Assembly (NCBI GenBank): GCA_964521075.1
Contig: CAZFPI010000004.1
Span: 1-58,232, forward strand
From: Sterolibacterium sp964521075
Lineage (GTDB): Bacteria > Pseudomonadota > Gammaproteobacteria > Burkholderiales > Rhodocyclaceae
Direction: 5' to 3'
DNA length: 58,232 bases
The translations under genes and the position numbers were made by a program. Positions within the stretch are counted from its first letter, which is position 1. Every line of letters begins with the position of its first letter. Below are positions 42,355 through 50,843 of the stretch, piece by piece. The notes beneath the pieces are model-generated. The model was given only the letters and a program-made list of their open reading frames with translations, was not told the DNA's origin and ran no database searches.

Positions 42355-42987
42355 TTACTCCGGAGTGTGTGAAAGGGGATGGGTTTCTGTTGTCAGGTTG
42401 AATGAGGCCAGATCAAGGGGGGCCTTGATTTTCGAGAGGGCGAAGGCGCGTCCGGCGGGCGACATTTTCAGCCAGGTCTTTTGCAGGATGCCATGGAATT
42501 TTTCCCGGGTGTAATCGGGGTGGCGAGCGATGAAGCCGGACAGGTAATGTTCGAGGAAGACCAGGCTTGCGACGTCTTCGAGTAATTGCGATTCCGGATT
42601 GACCTTTATCCCCAGTTTGCCCACGATCGTCCGGACGCGGCTGGCCATTTCTTCGTCATAGCCCGCCTCACGCATCAGTTCGCTGGCGGTTTCGGCATGA
42701 AAGCGGGAAAGGCGGGCGCGCCACTGCTTGTAGCCAAAGGTGGTTTGCGGGTAGTCAGTGCGTGGGATTTCCCAGCGTCGGATGTGTTGTGCCCGGACGG
42801 CGATATGCACGGCTTCGGAGGCATCGGGCGCAAAGCGCGTCAGCATGTCGCTCATGCGTTGGCTGTAGAGCAGTTCGCCGGGTAATGGCCGACAGGAAAC
42901 CGGGTCGGTTTCCTGGACCGGATCGGCGGCGTTGGCTGTGTCGATGCGCTCGATGATGCCAGGGTAGCGGGAGGATGGCTGGAACAC
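42355..42987 (-). CDS. DUF4202 family protein (210 aa)
   Basis: All-helical protein of the DUF4202 family, whose function is unknown. Family phrases visible: YPGIIERIDTANAADP at the N-terminus, LTRFAPDASEAVHIAVRAQH then IRRWEIPRTDYP (about residues 50-80), YKQWRARLSRFHAETASELM, and EDVASLVFLEHYLSGFIARH. The histidines and acidic residues in RAQHI and FHAET could form a metal site, as in HD-like helical folds, but that is inference. The start is GTG at 42987. It lies 24 bp after the LprI-like gene and 3 bp before the FKBP gene. Confidence 0.8.
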   Translation of the reverse strand: MFQPSSRYPGIIERIDTANAADPVQETDPVSCRPLPGELLYSQRMSDMLTRFAPDASEAVHIAVRAQHIRRWEIPRTDYPQTTFGYKQWRARLSRFHAETASELMREAGYDEEMASRVRTIVGKLGIKVNPESQLLEDVASLVFLEHYLSGFIARHPDYTREKFHGILQKTWLKMSPAGRAFALSKIKAPLDLASFNLTTETHPLSHTPE

Positions 42988-43011
42988 GATGCAGTGTGTA
43001 TTGTGTATTGG

Positions 43012-43422
43012 TCAGAATTTTTCGAGCGTGGTTTTCATTTCGCCAAAGGTTCGCGCCATGCATTTGAAGTAGACGCGATTGGCTTCGAGCGAGAAGGGTT
43101 TGACGACGTAATTTCCGGTGGCGGCGGAGGCCTCCAGGGCGCATTGATTGTTGCGGTACAGCTCCCAGTTGGCACGGCTGTTCTTCAGGAATTCCTGCAT
43201 TTTCGCGTTACCGGAAAACTTTTCGCCCACGCGCTTGTACTCGGTTTCGATACGGTCTTCGAACAGTTTGAGAAGTGGCCCGCCGCATTGGTCGAGCTCG
43301 CTGCTGGATTTTGCCTGTTCGACACAAGCCTGATGGGGGGGGGGTTGCTCGGAAGCCTGCACGGGGAGCGAGGAAAGCAGCAGTGCCGACAGGGCAAGGT
43401 GGAGAAGGGTGTTTTGGGTCAT
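43012..43422 (-). CDS. Exported LprI/DUF1311-like protein (136 aa)
   Basis: Small secreted protein. The signal peptide MTQNTLLHLALSALLLSSLP ends near VQA. Four cysteines in the mature chain (ACVEQAK, LDQCGG, NNQCALE, YFKCMAR) and the segment EFLKNSRANWELYRNNQC match the LprI N-terminal (DUF1311) pattern, where the cysteines form disulfides. Some LprI proteins inhibit lysozyme, but no function can be assigned here. The start at 43422 is where the signal peptide begins; a longer in-frame extension upstream is antisense to nothing useful and is rejected. It lies 17 bp after the membrane protein gene. Confidence 0.72.
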   Translation of the reverse strand: MTQNTLLHLALSALLLSSLPVQASEQPPPHQACVEQAKSSSELDQCGGPLLKLFEDRIETEYKRVGEKFSGNAKMQEFLKNSRANWELYRNNQCALEASAATGNYVVKPFSLEANRVYFKCMARTFGEMKTTLEKF

Positions 43423-43439
43423 GGGAACTCCCGGACGGA

Positions 43440-43955
43440 TTAGTGGTGGTCGCGCCACTGGCGCAGCCCCAGGTAAAAGAGCAGTGCGGCAAAAAAGATG
43501 CTCCCCAGGCTGTCTTGCCAGATGCCGGGGTCGCGAACCGTGAGGGCGATGCCCAGTAGCCCGGCCAGCGCGCAAATCGCCAGAAAGGCCTTGAGGGTGG
43601 CCGGTTTCATGGTCGGCAGACGTAGTGCCTGCCCAAAAAAGCGGTCGATGGAAAAGGGGATGGTCGAGACTTGCATTCGTCGCGTGTTTTTGCGTACAAA
43701 GAATTGCTTGAGCAGGTTGAGCAGAATGAAAACAGGCAGGCCGATCTGCCAGGGCACATGGGTGACGACCAGTGTGGTGATGATCAGCATGATGCTCAGC
43801 CCCCAGCGTTTTTGCTGTTTGAACAGCAGTTGGTGCTGTTCGTCGCTGTCGATCAGGTAGCCTTTGCTGCCCAGCCCGTTGGGGTAAAACAGCCGCACAC
43901 CTTCTTCGGTCGTCTGGAAAGCACCCTTGGCAAATAAGTCGAAATTGAGTCGCAT
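43440..43955 (-). CDS. Four-helix membrane protein of unknown function (171 aa)
   Basis: I do not recognise a family. The first ~50 residues are soluble (FDLFAKGAFQTTEEGVRLFY; LIDSDEQHQLLFKQQKR). Four hydrophobic helices follow at about residues 52-70, 71-87, 117-140 and 149-165, giving a polytopic inner-membrane protein with a basic loop (VRKNTRRMQV). No cysteine, histidine-rich or catalytic motif stands out. It follows gspN by 16 bp on the same strand and is probably cotranscribed with the type II secretion genes, but nothing shows it belongs to the machine. Confidence 0.7.
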   Translation of the reverse strand: MRLNFDLFAKGAFQTTEEGVRLFYPNGLGSKGYLIDSDEQHQLLFKQQKRWGLSIMLIITTLVVTHVPWQIGLPVFILLNLLKQFFVRKNTRRMQVSTIPFSIDRFFGQALRLPTMKPATLKAFLAICALAGLLGIALTVRDPGIWQDSLGSIFFAALLFYLGLRQWRDHH

Positions 43956-43971
43956 GGGAGAAGTTTAGCAA

Positions 43972-44760
43972 TCAGTGGGTGTAGTCGCGGTATTCGAGCA
44001 GATATTTCCCGTTGCCGCGAGCGCGCCCCAGGGAGGCGAGGAGCCGTTCCAGGGATTCGTCCTGCCGTATTTCCGGGGGGGAGGTGTTTTGTACCTGGGT
44101 ATCGGCTTCGATGGAGAGATTCAGTTTTCCGGAGTTTGCCAGCTCACCCTGGCCGCTGAGTTTCAGGCGGCCTTGCAATGTGGAAAGATCGATACGCAGG
44201 GCCGGGCCTTCGCCGACCAGGCGTAGCTGGTAGCTGCCCCAGACCGGGCCATGGATTTCACGGGCGGCGGCATCTTTCCAGAAAAGAATGGCTTCACCAA
44301 GACAATCGCGCCTGGGCCAGTCACAGGCCAGGTGTTTGCCCCGGGTATGCAGCAGACCGCTCCAGCCATAACGCCCGAAAGCACCTTCGAGCTGGCCGAT
44401 GATTTCATCCGCAGGCAGGGTGAGGTCGAAGTTTTCAATGGACCATCCCCGGGGGCTCAACAGGACATGGGCCTCACCTTGCTCCGTTTGCAGGTCGATA
44501 TTCAGCTGGCCCCTCCAGAGAGCGTTAGCCCGCAGTTGCCAGCGTATCTCCTGAACATTGCGCCATTCGCCCTGGGTGGCCGAGGTTGTCATCAACATGC
44601 CCGAACCGTTCCAGAGCGTGCCATGGGCTCCTGCCAGACGCCAGTGCTGGTGGCTGATGTCTTCCAGGCGCGATGCCAGCCAGGCCGCTGGCCATTGCAG
44701 CAGGCAGGCGAGGGTGAACAGGAGCAGAAACAGGAGGGACAGGCCCGGCCAAGGACGCAT
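43972..44760 (-). CDS. gspN: Type II secretion protein GspN (262 aa)
   Basis: Inner-membrane accessory protein found in a subset of type II systems. A single N-terminal span (MRPWPGLSLLFLLLFTLACL), then a large periplasmic beta-rich domain typical of GspN, including WRLAGAHGTLWNGSG, LRANALWRGQLNIDL and LQGRLKLSGQGELANSGKL. Many bacteria work without GspN. It lies 10 bp after gspM and is the last gsp gene. Confidence 0.88.
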   Translation of the reverse strand: MRPWPGLSLLFLLLFTLACLLQWPAAWLASRLEDISHQHWRLAGAHGTLWNGSGMLMTTSATQGEWRNVQEIRWQLRANALWRGQLNIDLQTEQGEAHVLLSPRGWSIENFDLTLPADEIIGQLEGAFGRYGWSGLLHTRGKHLACDWPRRDCLGEAILFWKDAAAREIHGPVWGSYQLRLVGEGPALRIDLSTLQGRLKLSGQGELANSGKLNLSIEADTQVQNTSPPEIRQDESLERLLASLGRARGNGKYLLEYRDYTH

Positions 44761-44770
44761 GGGATGCGGC

Positions 44771-45277
44771 CTAGTTCAGATCGGGCAGGGCGAACTGGGC
44801 GTCGATGCGCGCATTCCCCGGGCTGCCTTCGAGAAGATCGACACGGGCACGCAGCAGGCGCAGTTGGGCACTGCGTTGCAGTGTGGCGGTGGCCTCGATC
44901 CAGCGGTCGAACGGTAGATCGGCCCGCAGGCGCAGCAGACGCGGGCCTTCTGCTTGCAATTGTTGTGGGTTGAATTCCAGCCCGGTATTGCGTAGCAGGG
45001 TGGCGGCGGTTTCCTGCAGAGTGGCCGTGGCGGGGGGCGGCGTGATCGCCTGGGCTTGTAGTGTGCGGATGTCGCCCGCCTGGCGTTTGAGGGTTTCCAG
45101 CTGCATGCGTAGTTGGGGGACTTGCTGGCGCAGCCGGGTGCGCGCCTGGTGGGCCGACCACAAGCCCTGGATCAGGAGGGCGCAGAGGAGAAATATGGCC
45201 AGACCAGAAAGAAACTGGCGTTCACGGGGGGCGCGGGTTTGCCACCAGGTTTTCAGGGGAGCAGGCAGGAGGTTCAT
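44771..45277 (-). CDS. gspM: Type II secretion protein GspM (168 aa)
   Basis: Bitopic inner-membrane component that pairs with GspL and supports pseudopilus assembly. Cytoplasmic TRAPRERQFL precedes one span (SGLAIFLLCALLIQGLWSAH, about residues 24-43). A coiled coil and a small ferredoxin-like periplasmic domain follow (FDRWIEATATLQRSAQLRL). The start shares one base with the gspL stop (TAATG), so translation is coupled. Confidence 0.92.
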   Translation of the reverse strand: MNLLPAPLKTWWQTRAPRERQFLSGLAIFLLCALLIQGLWSAHQARTRLRQQVPQLRMQLETLKRQAGDIRTLQAQAITPPPATATLQETAATLLRNTGLEFNPQQLQAEGPRLLRLRADLPFDRWIEATATLQRSAQLRLLRARVDLLEGSPGNARIDAQFALPDLN

Positions 45278-46545
45278 TAATCGCTCCGCACGGCAAAAGT
45301 GGCCTCGGTCTGGCCGTTTTCCACCGGCCTGGTTTCGCGCAGGATGGCCGTGAGGCCACGGCGTGAGAGTGTCTCGCGCAAACGTTCTGCTTCGGCGGCG
45401 TTTTTCAGGATGAACACCGCCTCCAGGCGGCCATCTTCATAATTCAGGCGACGTAGCCGCCCCTGGCTGCTGCCGGTTTCTGTCGTGGTGGCCAGCAGGG
45501 GCAGGAAATCGGTGCTGCCCGGTTGGCCACGTTCACGACGTAGCTGGTCGTATTGCCGCTGCATCTGGAGAACGGGGTCGACGATGGCCAGGGTTTGCGG
45601 GAAAGCCGTCCGGAAGTGGCTGGTCATCTGCTGGCGCAGCGAGTCTTTTTGCTGGTTGAGCCAGAACCATTCTCCGAAGCTGTAAAGAGTGTAGGTCGCC
45701 AGAGCCAGCCCGGCCAGCAGCAGGGCCGGGCGGAATGCCCCCCAGCCTTCCCGGGTGCTGCGTGGTGGCGCGAATTCGCCAGTCAGGAGGTTTCGCGCAT
45801 CGTCGCCGGGGTGATTGCGCCAGATATATTCGCCGGAAAGCTGGATGGGGATGCCCAGTGCTGTCTGCCAGGCTGCCGCTGTTTCCGGGGTGATGCCCGT
45901 TCCCGGGGAATGCAGGAGCTGGAGTGCTGTGGGCCGTTTGCCCGATTTTTCTGCTTCGTGGAGTGCCAGCCGGAGTTCCAGGGGCGGGGTGAGGGGCGTG
46001 TCCGGTGTGCCGGTGGCAGGCAGGTCGAAGACGAAGCCGGTTTCTTGTGATTGTCGAACGAAGCTGCAGGCGGGAGGCGCTTTGAGGCAGATGATCCAGT
46101 CATTTTTCTGGCTGGCGGCAGGTAGCTGGAGCTCGCTGATGAGACGATGGGCCACGCGGTTGAAGGGCCGCAGGGCCGAGATCAGCGTCTGCAGGCGGGC
46201 TTTGGAGATGACCCGGACGGCAGTGGGAGCTGCCAGGGCCGCTGTCCCGGTGCTGTCGCCAATGACGAAATGTTCTGCAGCGACATCGCCCAGCAGATGT
46301 TCTTCGAGGGCGTAGCCTACGACTTCCGGTGTGCGGGCTCGCCCGGATTTTGGCAGCGGCAGGCTCAGGTAGAGGCATTGCTCCGCGCTCAGGATGAGTT
46401 CAAGGCGGTCGGAGACCGGCCAGTGGCGCGGCTCGCTGTTGCCCATATGCAGACGGGTTCCGCCCTTGCCCAGAAGTTCCCATTCGCATTGGGTTTGCCG
46501 TTCTGGCCAGGCAGCGGGAAGATAAAGACGCAGCAGGGTGCTCAT
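45277..46545 (-). CDS. gspL: Type II secretion protein GspL (422 aa)
   Basis: Inner-membrane protein that recruits the GspE ATPase. The N-terminal cytoplasmic part is the actin-like GspE-binding domain (LELILSAEQCLYLSLPLP; VVGYALEEHLLGDVAAEHFV near 77-96). A single span follows (ALLLAGLALATYTLYSFGEW, near 275), then a periplasmic ferredoxin-like domain (LRRLNYEDGRLEAVFILKNA). Length is typical. It follows gspK by 18 bp. Confidence 0.94.
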   Translation of the reverse strand: MSTLLRLYLPAAWPERQTQCEWELLGKGGTRLHMGNSEPRHWPVSDRLELILSAEQCLYLSLPLPKSGRARTPEVVGYALEEHLLGDVAAEHFVIGDSTGTAALAAPTAVRVISKARLQTLISALRPFNRVAHRLISELQLPAASQKNDWIICLKAPPACSFVRQSQETGFVFDLPATGTPDTPLTPPLELRLALHEAEKSGKRPTALQLLHSPGTGITPETAAAWQTALGIPIQLSGEYIWRNHPGDDARNLLTGEFAPPRSTREGWGAFRPALLLAGLALATYTLYSFGEWFWLNQQKDSLRQQMTSHFRTAFPQTLAIVDPVLQMQRQYDQLRRERGQPGSTDFLPLLATTTETGSSQGRLRRLNYEDGRLEAVFILKNAAEAERLRETLSRRGLTAILRETRPVENGQTEATFAVRSD

Positions 46546-46563
46546 GCCGTCAGGAAGCCCGGT

Positions 46564-47490
46564 TCATTCGAATTTTTGCCAGAGGATGATGGGCCATTGA
46601 TTGTCAGGTCGCTGGAGCAGGGCAAGGAGCGTGGTTTCGGCATGCCCGAGGCGAACGTCGACATGGGCGGTGAAGTGATGGCTGCTTGTGTCGATTCGCA
46701 AGAGATTCGGAGAGTCGGCAAGATCCTGGCGGGCCAGACGTTTCTTGATATCTCCGCGGTCGATGTAAGGAATGCGGTCGCGGTCGACGATGATCTGCTG
46801 GATTTCCGGAAGGGGAAAGTCATTGAGAACCGCCGAAATGACCAGCGCGCTGGCCGTGTTGATATTGACGGGATTATACCCGGGAAGGGTAGTCACATAA
46901 GGCCGCAGGCGATCGACGATCCGGGGTGTGTAGCCGCGTACATGCAGGAGGTTATCCACGTCGGTCAGCGGGCGTCCGGCACTGCGGTAGGGCGGGTCGA
47001 GTGATTGATAAGCCGCGTCTTCCGTGGCGGCGGCGTCCGTGTTGCCAATCCAGCCTGCGAGGGCATCGGCCAGGTCTGCCGGGAGGTCGAGTTTTCGCAG
47101 CAGATGCTGGTAGGCCAGGATGTCTTCCGGGCTGGGCTGGCCGTTTTTGGCCAGGTTGTTGAGGTTGAAGCGGGATTGTTCGTCCGTGATATGGCCGCCG
47201 ATTTCCCCGCCTTCGGCCGGCATGGGAGGGAGTTTCGTGGCCCAGGGTTCGCCAAGATAATCGTAGCGGTTGACCCGCCCGTCTTCGGCCAGCACCATGC
47301 GCGCCCAGTCGATTCCGGTGATGGCGAGCTGACGCGTCTGGGCCAGTTCGCGGCGGGTGGCGACTTGCTGGAGCCAGGCGTCTTCGTGCCAGACCAGGGT
47401 CGTGGCCAGTGTCGTGGCCAGAGCCATGATGAGCAGGGCCATGATGAGTGCTGCTCCTTGCAGCCGGCGAGGCAGGGGGGGGCGTGTCAT
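46564..47490 (-). CDS. gspK: Type II secretion minor pseudopilin GspK (308 aa)
   Basis: Large tip pseudopilin. The prepilin segment is QGAALIMALLIMALATTLA, with cleavage expected after the glycine at residue 12. As is usual for GspK, the conserved glutamate at position +5 is missing. The globular part includes ITDEQSRFNLNNLAKNG (calcium-site region), GWIGNTDAAATEDAAYQSLD and VNINTASALVISAVL, a clear GspK signature. It overlaps the gspJ stop by 4 bp. Confidence 0.95.
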   Translation of the reverse strand: MTRPPLPRRLQGAALIMALLIMALATTLATTLVWHEDAWLQQVATRRELAQTRQLAITGIDWARMVLAEDGRVNRYDYLGEPWATKLPPMPAEGGEIGGHITDEQSRFNLNNLAKNGQPSPEDILAYQHLLRKLDLPADLADALAGWIGNTDAAATEDAAYQSLDPPYRSAGRPLTDVDNLLHVRGYTPRIVDRLRPYVTTLPGYNPVNINTASALVISAVLNDFPLPEIQQIIVDRDRIPYIDRGDIKKRLARQDLADSPNLLRIDTSSHHFTAHVDVRLGHAETTLLALLQRPDNQWPIILWQKFE

Positions 47491-48170
47491 GAGGGCAGGG
47501 CGAAGACTCGTCGTAGCCGGATGCCATCCTTCGGCCGGGCTCCGGATGCACTTTCTGTGCCTGATTCGATCTCGATTTCGACGGCACGGGGTCGCCGGTC
47601 GTTCAGCGTGCCGACAGGAGGCCAGCTTTCCTGCCAGATGAGGCTGTCATCGAGATAGCGGAAATGCAGCGAGGCGATGCCTTCCAGCAAGGTGTAAATC
47701 TCGGGCCGGGTGTTTGGCGCGCGATCAGGTGCTGGCCAGACCAGGAGTTCCAGCCGGGTTCCTCGCAGTCGATATCCCAGGCGGATTTCGTCGCGCCCGC
47801 TTTCTGACTTTCGGGTGAATTCGAGTTGCGCTGCATAGCCTGTGTCGTCTGGCGGCAGGGCGGGTATGGCCAGCCCTTGCCAGGCCGGGAGAATGACGTC
47901 AGTACCGTTACTGGCTCCGCCCTGGCTTGCTGCGGCTCCGCTCGTCCGGATCGGTCGGGGTGATGGCTGGCTCACGTCGTTGCCGAATCGGGTGAAGAAA
48001 AGCGAAATGGCCTGCCAGCGTGTGCTTTCCTGGAGGAGCCGGTCGTTGCTGCGGATGAGCGTGTCGATGCCGCGGTAGGCCAGGGTGGTGATGATGGCCA
48101 GAATGGAAATGGCGACCAGCAGTTCCAGCAGTGTCATGCCGTCGGCGCGGGGAGGGGAGGCAGGGCGCAT
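47487..48170 (-). CDS. gspJ: Type II secretion minor pseudopilin GspJ (227 aa)
   Basis: Tip-complex pseudopilin. The prepilin motif ADGMTLLELLVAISILAI has cleavage after G11, Met at +1 and Glu at +5. The globular domain shows the GspJ phrases LAYRGIDTLIRSNDRL, FTRFGNDVSQ and LEFTRKSESGRDEIRLGYRL. Length is normal. It lies 18 bp after gspI. Confidence 0.95.
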   Translation of the reverse strand: MRPASPPRADGMTLLELLVAISILAIITTLAYRGIDTLIRSNDRLLQESTRWQAISLFFTRFGNDVSQPSPRPIRTSGAAASQGGASNGTDVILPAWQGLAIPALPPDDTGYAAQLEFTRKSESGRDEIRLGYRLRGTRLELLVWPAPDRAPNTRPEIYTLLEGIASLHFRYLDDSLIWQESWPPVGTLNDRRPRAVEIEIESGTESASGARPKDGIRLRRVFALPS

Positions 48171-48188
48171 GATTTCGGGATAAGCGGC

Positions 48189-48575
48189 TTATTGGCGCGG
48201 CAAGGTCAAAAAGCCGACGGTCTGCGCGAGGAGGGTGTCCTGGGCCGGGCCTGCCATCCGGACGCGAATTTCGATGCGGCGAAAGCGTGAGTTTGCGGTG
48301 GGGCTGATCTTTTCTTCCCAAAGAAAACGTTCGCCGCCTTGCTCTGTTTCTCCCGTGTTGCCGCCCACGGGAAGCCAGTCGCGCCGGGCGCGATGCTCCG
48401 CGAGCCGATCTTCGGCAACCCAGTCGGCCAGCTGGCGAAGGCGGATTTCCTGGACGTTGTTCATGCTGATGGCCCCGGCGCGCAGGGCGGCCATGAGGGA
48501 GAGGGCCAGAATGCTCAGTGCGACGAGCACTTCGAGCAGGGTGAAACCGGCGGCAGGGGGGCGGCGGTGGTTCAT
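48189..48575 (-). CDS. gspI: Type II secretion minor pseudopilin GspI (128 aa)
   Basis: Small pseudopilin at the tip complex. The prepilin motif AAGFTLLEVLVALSILALSL has cleavage after G10 and E at +5. LADWVAEDRLAEHR and the C-terminal RFRRIEIRVRM are usual for GspI. The ATG overlaps the gspH stop by 4 bp. Confidence 0.95.
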   Translation of the reverse strand: MNHRRPPAAGFTLLEVLVALSILALSLMAALRAGAISMNNVQEIRLRQLADWVAEDRLAEHRARRDWLPVGGNTGETEQGGERFLWEEKISPTANSRFRRIEIRVRMAGPAQDTLLAQTVGFLTLPRQ

Positions 48576-49105
48576 GGCTTGCTCGTTGCGGATGCGCTGT
48601 CACGGATGACTTCGACCCGGCCCGTTGGCAGGCTGCGAAGCTCGATCATGCGGGAGGAAGTTTGCCCTCCGGTGTCCAGCACGATGTGGAACAGGGGCGG
48701 GTCGCCACGACGAAGGATGAGGAGGCTGCCTGCGGGGAGTGGCTGGCGATCGACATCTACCCGGGTGATGCGAATATCGTCGGCCAGTTTTCTCGGGTGC
48801 AAGGTGGCATCGTCTATCAGCGGGGCCCAGCGCAATGTGCCGATGTCTCCGGCATGGCCCGTGGCGTCGGCCACGAGAAATTCATAGCCTTCCGGATGGG
48901 CAGACCAGGCCAGGCGGCGTTTGCCTGACTGGGTTTCTGCCATGGCGATTTCCAGCAGGGTGGCCAGGCGATGCGCCTCGCGCAAGGCCGTCCGGTGGCT
49001 GTCTTGTGAAACGGAGAAGGCGACGCTCACGCTGAGGATGCCGATGATGATGACCACTACCATCAGTTCGATCAGGGTGAAGCCGCGATCGCGTATGTGT
49101 GGCAT
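48572..49105 (-). CDS. gspH: Type II secretion minor pseudopilin GspH (177 aa)
   Basis: Pseudopilin that joins the tip complex to the GspG rod. The motif RGFTLIELMVVVIIIGILSV is cleaved after G8. The globular part (LREAHRLATLLEIAMAETQS, WSAHPEGYEFLVAD) follows the GspH pattern. Length is usual. It lies 39 bp after gspG, the largest gap within the gsp run. Confidence 0.94.
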   Translation of the reverse strand: MPHIRDRGFTLIELMVVVIIIGILSVSVAFSVSQDSHRTALREAHRLATLLEIAMAETQSGKRRLAWSAHPEGYEFLVADATGHAGDIGTLRWAPLIDDATLHPRKLADDIRITRVDVDRQPLPAGSLLILRRGDPPLFHIVLDTGGQTSSRMIELRSLPTGRVEVIRDSASATSKP

Positions 49106-49144
49106 GGAAGAGAGAGTCGCCAGCGTGGCCCGGGCGGGTCAGAT

Positions 49145-49585
49145 CTACAGTTGCCAGTTGCCAATGTCGGCATCCAGCCCTTCGCCCCCTGGCTGGCCGT
49201 CGGCCCCGTAACTGAAGACGTCGATTTCGCCGTGCAGGCCGGGGTTCAGATAGAGGTAAGGGTGGCCCCAGGGGTCCTGTGGCAATTTTTCGACGTAGCC
49301 TCCGGCCTTCCAGCCGTCTGCCGCCGGGCCGCTGGCCGGTTTGCTGACGAGGGCTTGCAGGCCCTGTTCGCTGGTGGGGTAACGCTTGTTGTCGAGCCGG
49401 TAGAGCTTGAGTGCGCTGATCAGTGAGCCGATGTCCTGTCGCGCGGCGACGATACGCGCTTCGTCCGGGCGGCTCATGATTTTCGGGACGATCAGGGCGG
49501 CGAGGATGCCGAGGATGACGACGACCACCATGATTTCGATCAGGGTGAAGCCGGATTGGGCGGGGCGTCTGGTGTGTTTGGTCAT
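49145..49585 (-). CDS. gspG: Type II secretion major pseudopilin GspG (146 aa)
   Basis: Main subunit of the pseudopilus piston. The motif SGFTLIEIMVVVVILGILAA is cleaved after G12, E at +5. The variable-loop region KLYRLDNKRYPTSEQGLQAL and the calcium-binding C-terminus (DPWGHPYLYLNPG, then FSYGADGQPGGEG) are the GspG hallmarks. Size is normal. It lies 14 bp after gspF. Confidence 0.98.
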   Translation of the reverse strand: MTKHTRRPAQSGFTLIEIMVVVVILGILAALIVPKIMSRPDEARIVAARQDIGSLISALKLYRLDNKRYPTSEQGLQALVSKPASGPAADGWKAGGYVEKLPQDPWGHPYLYLNPGLHGEIDVFSYGADGQPGGEGLDADIGNWQL

Positions 49586-49599
49586 GTGGATTTCCGGGG

Positions 49600-50820
49600 T
49601 TAGTGCAAAAGCATGTTGATTTCGATGATGGGCAGGAGCACGGCAAGGACGATGAGCATGACCACGCCGCCCATGACGAGGATCAGCAGGGGCTCAAACA
49701 GGCCAAGCGCGATGGCTGTCCGGCGGTCGAGTTCGGCCTGCTGCTGGGTGGCGGCGCGTTCCAGCATGCGGCCCAGTGTGCCGCTGGCTTCGCCGCTGGC
49801 GATCATGTGAACCAGGATCGGCGGGAAAAGCTGGCCGGTGGCCAGGGCGCGATGCAGGGGGCTGCCTTCGCGCACCAGGCGGATGGCTTGTTCCAGCGTC
49901 TGGCACAGCATGCGGTTGCCGAGGACGGCTTTGGCCGTTTCGAGAGCCGTCAGAAGCGGGACGCCGCTATTGACCATGATGGCAAGGGTGCTGGCCAGCC
50001 GCGCGCTGTCCAGCGTGCGAAGATGCCGCCCCAGCAGGGGGAGTTTGAGCAGCCGCTGATGCCAGCGTAGTTGTAGTGCTTCGTTCTTGCGGAGGGCGTA
50101 GCGAAATCCCGGCGGGGCGGTCATTGCCAGGACGAGCAGCCAGAGGCCGTGGCTGCGAAGGAAGTCGCTGATGAAAATGAGCCCGCGTGTGAGCAGCGGC
50201 AGGGCCTGTTTGCTTTGCCGGAAGACATCGACGATCTGCGGGACGACGTAGGTGACGAGGCCGATGATGACGAGAATGGCGACGGTGCTGACGAGTATCG
50301 GGTAAAGCAGTGCCTGGAGCACTTTCTGGCGGGTGGCTTGCCAGGCTTCGAGGTAATCGGCCAGACGCAGGAGCAGGGTGGCCAGCTCGCCGGATTTTTC
50401 GCCTGCATTGACGACGGCGCGGTAGATCGGCGGGTAGGTGTCCGGGTGCTGGCTCAGTGCGGCATGGAGGGTGTGACCGGCCAGTACTTCGGCACGCACA
50501 CTGGCAAGAATGGCGCGCGCGCCGGCGTGGTCGCTTTGTTCGATCAGGGCGGTGAGCGATTGTTCGATGGTGAGCCCGGCGTCCAGGAGCATTGCCCATT
50601 GGCGGGTGATGAGGCTGAGCACCGGGGCGGGCATGCCGTGGCGGGCGGTTCTCGGGCCGGGGGCGGTGTTGCCCGGATGGCGGGAGACCGGGGTGACTTC
50701 GAGGGGGAAAAGTTTTTGTTCACGCAGCTGGCTGCGCGCCAGGCGGCTGGTTTCGGCTTCAAGCACACCGTTGACTTGTCGTCCCTGGGCGTCGAGTGCC
50801 TGGTAGTTGAAGGCGGCCAT
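49600..50820 (-). CDS. gspF: Type II secretion inner-membrane platform protein GspF (406 aa)
   Basis: Polytopic core protein around which the pseudopilus grows. It begins MAAFNYQALDAQGRQVNGVL, the family opening. Two repeated GspF domains follow: RQWAMLLDAGLTIEQSLTAL (about residues 73-92) and STLAIMVNSGVPLLTALETA (about 272-291), with three spans (near 170-192, 220-240 and 375-400). Length is standard (~405). It lies 23 bp after gspE. Confidence 0.97.
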   Translation of the reverse strand: MAAFNYQALDAQGRQVNGVLEAETSRLARSQLREQKLFPLEVTPVSRHPGNTAPGPRTARHGMPAPVLSLITRQWAMLLDAGLTIEQSLTALIEQSDHAGARAILASVRAEVLAGHTLHAALSQHPDTYPPIYRAVVNAGEKSGELATLLLRLADYLEAWQATRQKVLQALLYPILVSTVAILVIIGLVTYVVPQIVDVFRQSKQALPLLTRGLIFISDFLRSHGLWLLVLAMTAPPGFRYALRKNEALQLRWHQRLLKLPLLGRHLRTLDSARLASTLAIMVNSGVPLLTALETAKAVLGNRMLCQTLEQAIRLVREGSPLHRALATGQLFPPILVHMIASGEASGTLGRMLERAATQQQAELDRRTAIALGLFEPLLILVMGGVVMLIVLAVLLPIIEINMLLH

Positions 50821-50843
50821 GCTGCGTGAGGTTTCCGGTGGGT

